6,596 nt of DNA from Chlorobiota bacterium. GTDB taxonomy: Bacteria > Bacteroidota > Ignavibacteria > Kapaibacteriales > NICIL-2. Positions 5,593-6,596 of the stretch are shown here, one piece after another (the first letter of the stretch is position 1; each line of letters begins with the position of its first letter). The stretch is from contig RFIK01000010.1 in the NCBI GenBank assembly GCA_003695605.1, forward strand, positions 1-6,596. Direction: 5' to 3'. The position numbers were made by a program, and so were the translations under genes. The notes beneath the pieces are model-generated. The model made no database searches, was not told where the DNA came from, and saw only the letters and a list, made by a program, of their open reading frames with translations.

Positions 5593-6596
5593 TAGCGTCT
5601 CTGTTGATCGCGATGCTCGTGGTCCTTGATGGACATACGGTGGCACAACCAGTCAATCCATGCAATCCAGCGTACCCATATCTGGTGTACACATTGCAAC
5701 GACCGATGCAGAAGCCTCCCGTATCCATCTACATGCCATACGATGTCCTGCTCGGATACATCGCATTGGATACGTTTCAGTACCGTATTCCGCCGGGTGC
5801 GGAGGGCCAATTGGTCGAGTTCCTCAAGCGCCAAACTTCTTGGAACGATACACTCAAGACGATCACCCGTATCTGGTATGCGATGGCTGATTATGATCCA
5901 ATGTTGTACATTTCTCGGATCTGGAAATTCCGAATCACTGAACCAGCACCACTGATGTGGCAGGATATTTTGCTGGAGAACATCATCAAAGCATCGGACA
6001 ACATCAAAGCAGCTCGTAGAGATCGTGCGTTACTGCAATCGCACTATATCCTCCATATCATGGTAGTCGACACCGTACAGACACGACTTCCAGCACCGCC
6101 AGAATTACGTGAGAAAAGTATGTGCATTACTACATCGTGCCTGGTGCAGGATGTCATCAAGGGTCAGGTTGCGCCGCTGTGCAATACGGCATTTTTGCGT
6201 GGCTGGCTTACCAATAACCGTCAAACGCTCGACAGTGGACGGTGCCTGCAGTTTACATACTGTCCACACTGGTCCCGACGTGGGGATGGGGATGTCGTCG
6301 ATGTTGAAACAGATTCGATGGGCAACATAATCTCTCCCGCTTTGTTAGGCGAAATACTCTCACCTGGATGCGAATACATCGTATTCCTACGCTACAGCAT
6401 GGGATGCCGCTCGACAGACACGACGCAAGTGGATCATTACACCTTGGATCCAATTCGCGTTGAATGGGAAGGATCGGGAGAAAGCTCCTATGGATTTGGC
6501 ATCTACCCTGTCGTCGATGGAATCGTGCAGGACCCAATGGATGATTTCGGCTTTGGCACAAACTTGAGCGCCGAACAGTTCAAGCAGCGCTTGCGC
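5589..6596 (+). CDS. Exported protein of unknown function, possible NTR/TIMP-like domain (3' end cut by window edge)
   Basis: The frame is open for 336 codons from the ATG at 5589 to the last base, with no stop. MIASLLIAMLVVLDGHTVAQ is a signal peptide, probably cut near residue 19. I do not recognise the first half (about 20-145), which has tyrosine- and tryptophan-rich segments and an alanine/lysine-rich helix around 129-150. Residues about 148-275 show a pattern seen in uncharacterised exported bacterial proteins and in NTR/TIMP domains: a strand like HYILHIMVVDTV (152-163), then CLVQDVIKG (184-192), CLQFTYCP (219-226), and LSPGCEYIVFLRYSMGC (257-273), then GIYPVVDGIVQD (304-315). Eight cysteines fall in this half or just before it (179, 184, 198, 219, 225, 261, 273, plus Cys25 near the N terminus). 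The start overlaps the protease stop (ATGA), so the two are probably co-translated. The domain likeness is by eye only. Confidence 0.8.
   Translation, partial: MIASLLIAMLVVLDGHTVAQPVNPCNPAYPYLVYTLQRPMQKPPVSIYMPYDVLLGYIALDTFQYRIPPGAEGQLVEFLKRQTSWNDTLKTITRIWYAMADYDPMLYISRIWKFRITEPAPLMWQDILLENIIKASDNIKAARRDRALLQSHYILHIMVVDTVQTRLPAPPELREKSMCITTSCLVQDVIKGQVAPLCNTAFLRGWLTNNRQTLDSGRCLQFTYCPHWSRRGDGDVVDVETDSMGNIISPALLGEILSPGCEYIVFLRYSMGCRSTDTTQVDHYTLDPIRVEWEGSGESSYGFGIYPVVDGIVQDPMDDFGFGTNLSAEQFKQRLR

Noticed and set aside
5523..5834. Minus-strand open frame across the protease/third gene junction
   Set aside because: It runs antisense to two supported plus-strand genes and shows no ribosome site, signal or domain.
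5984..6011. Repeated 10-mer CATCAAAGCA at 5984-5993 and 6002-6011
   Set aside because: An 18-base in-frame offset within a coding alanine/lysine-rich helix; only two copies, so probably codon coincidence and not a repeat array.
1..6596. tRNA, rRNA, CRISPR array, insertion sequence or attachment site
   Set aside because: I saw no tandem spaced repeats, transposase motifs, terminal inverted repeats or tRNA-like cloverleaf. Nearly all of the window is accounted for by the listed genes.

Overview
The window holds two divergent gene blocks separated by about 300 bases. The left block, on the minus strand (about 1-4145), is an ordinary envelope transport operon. The right block, on the plus strand (4448-6596), encodes secreted proteins. 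A tripartite pump with an outer-membrane factor points to a diderm bacterium. A C-terminal tail resembling a type IX secretion (T9SS) sorting domain, cysteine-rich exported proteins and weak Shine-Dalgarno sites suggest the Bacteroidota/Chlorobiota group, perhaps a Kapabacteria-like lineage. This placement is inference, since no rRNA or marker gene is present.

Left block, in transcription order: a TolC-type outer-membrane factor (4145-2808), a MacA/HlyD-type periplasmic adaptor (2787-1543), a MacB/LolD-type ATPase (1546-815) and a MacB-type permease (818 to beyond base 1). The last three genes are linked by 4-base ATGA overlaps. Together they would form a complete MacAB-TolC-like pump, in which ATP hydrolysis in the cytoplasm drives export of a substrate from the periplasm through the outer membrane. 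The ATPase and permease are separate polypeptides here, unlike fused E. coli MacB. The substrate cannot be read from the sequence.

Centre: 4146-4447 carries no convincing gene. It must contain the divergent promoters; I see one imperfect 21-bp palindrome and one spaced inverted repeat, but no convincing promoter boxes.

Right block: two overlapping reading frames (4448-5017 and 5011-5592) look like the two halves of one secreted metzincin-type zinc metalloprotease, separated by a one-base frame change near 4996-5017. The first half has the signal peptide and a cysteine-rich pro/N-terminal region. The second has HExxHxxGxxH, a Met-turn and a T9SS-like tail. A third exported protein begins at 5589 in an ATGA overlap and runs off the right edge with no stop. 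Its C-terminal half has a weak but orderly resemblance to the NTR/TIMP (tissue inhibitor of metalloproteinase) fold pattern, so a protease and partner or inhibitor pair is a hypothesis worth testing. In the lines I counted, the protease region is clearly more AT-rich than the pump operon.
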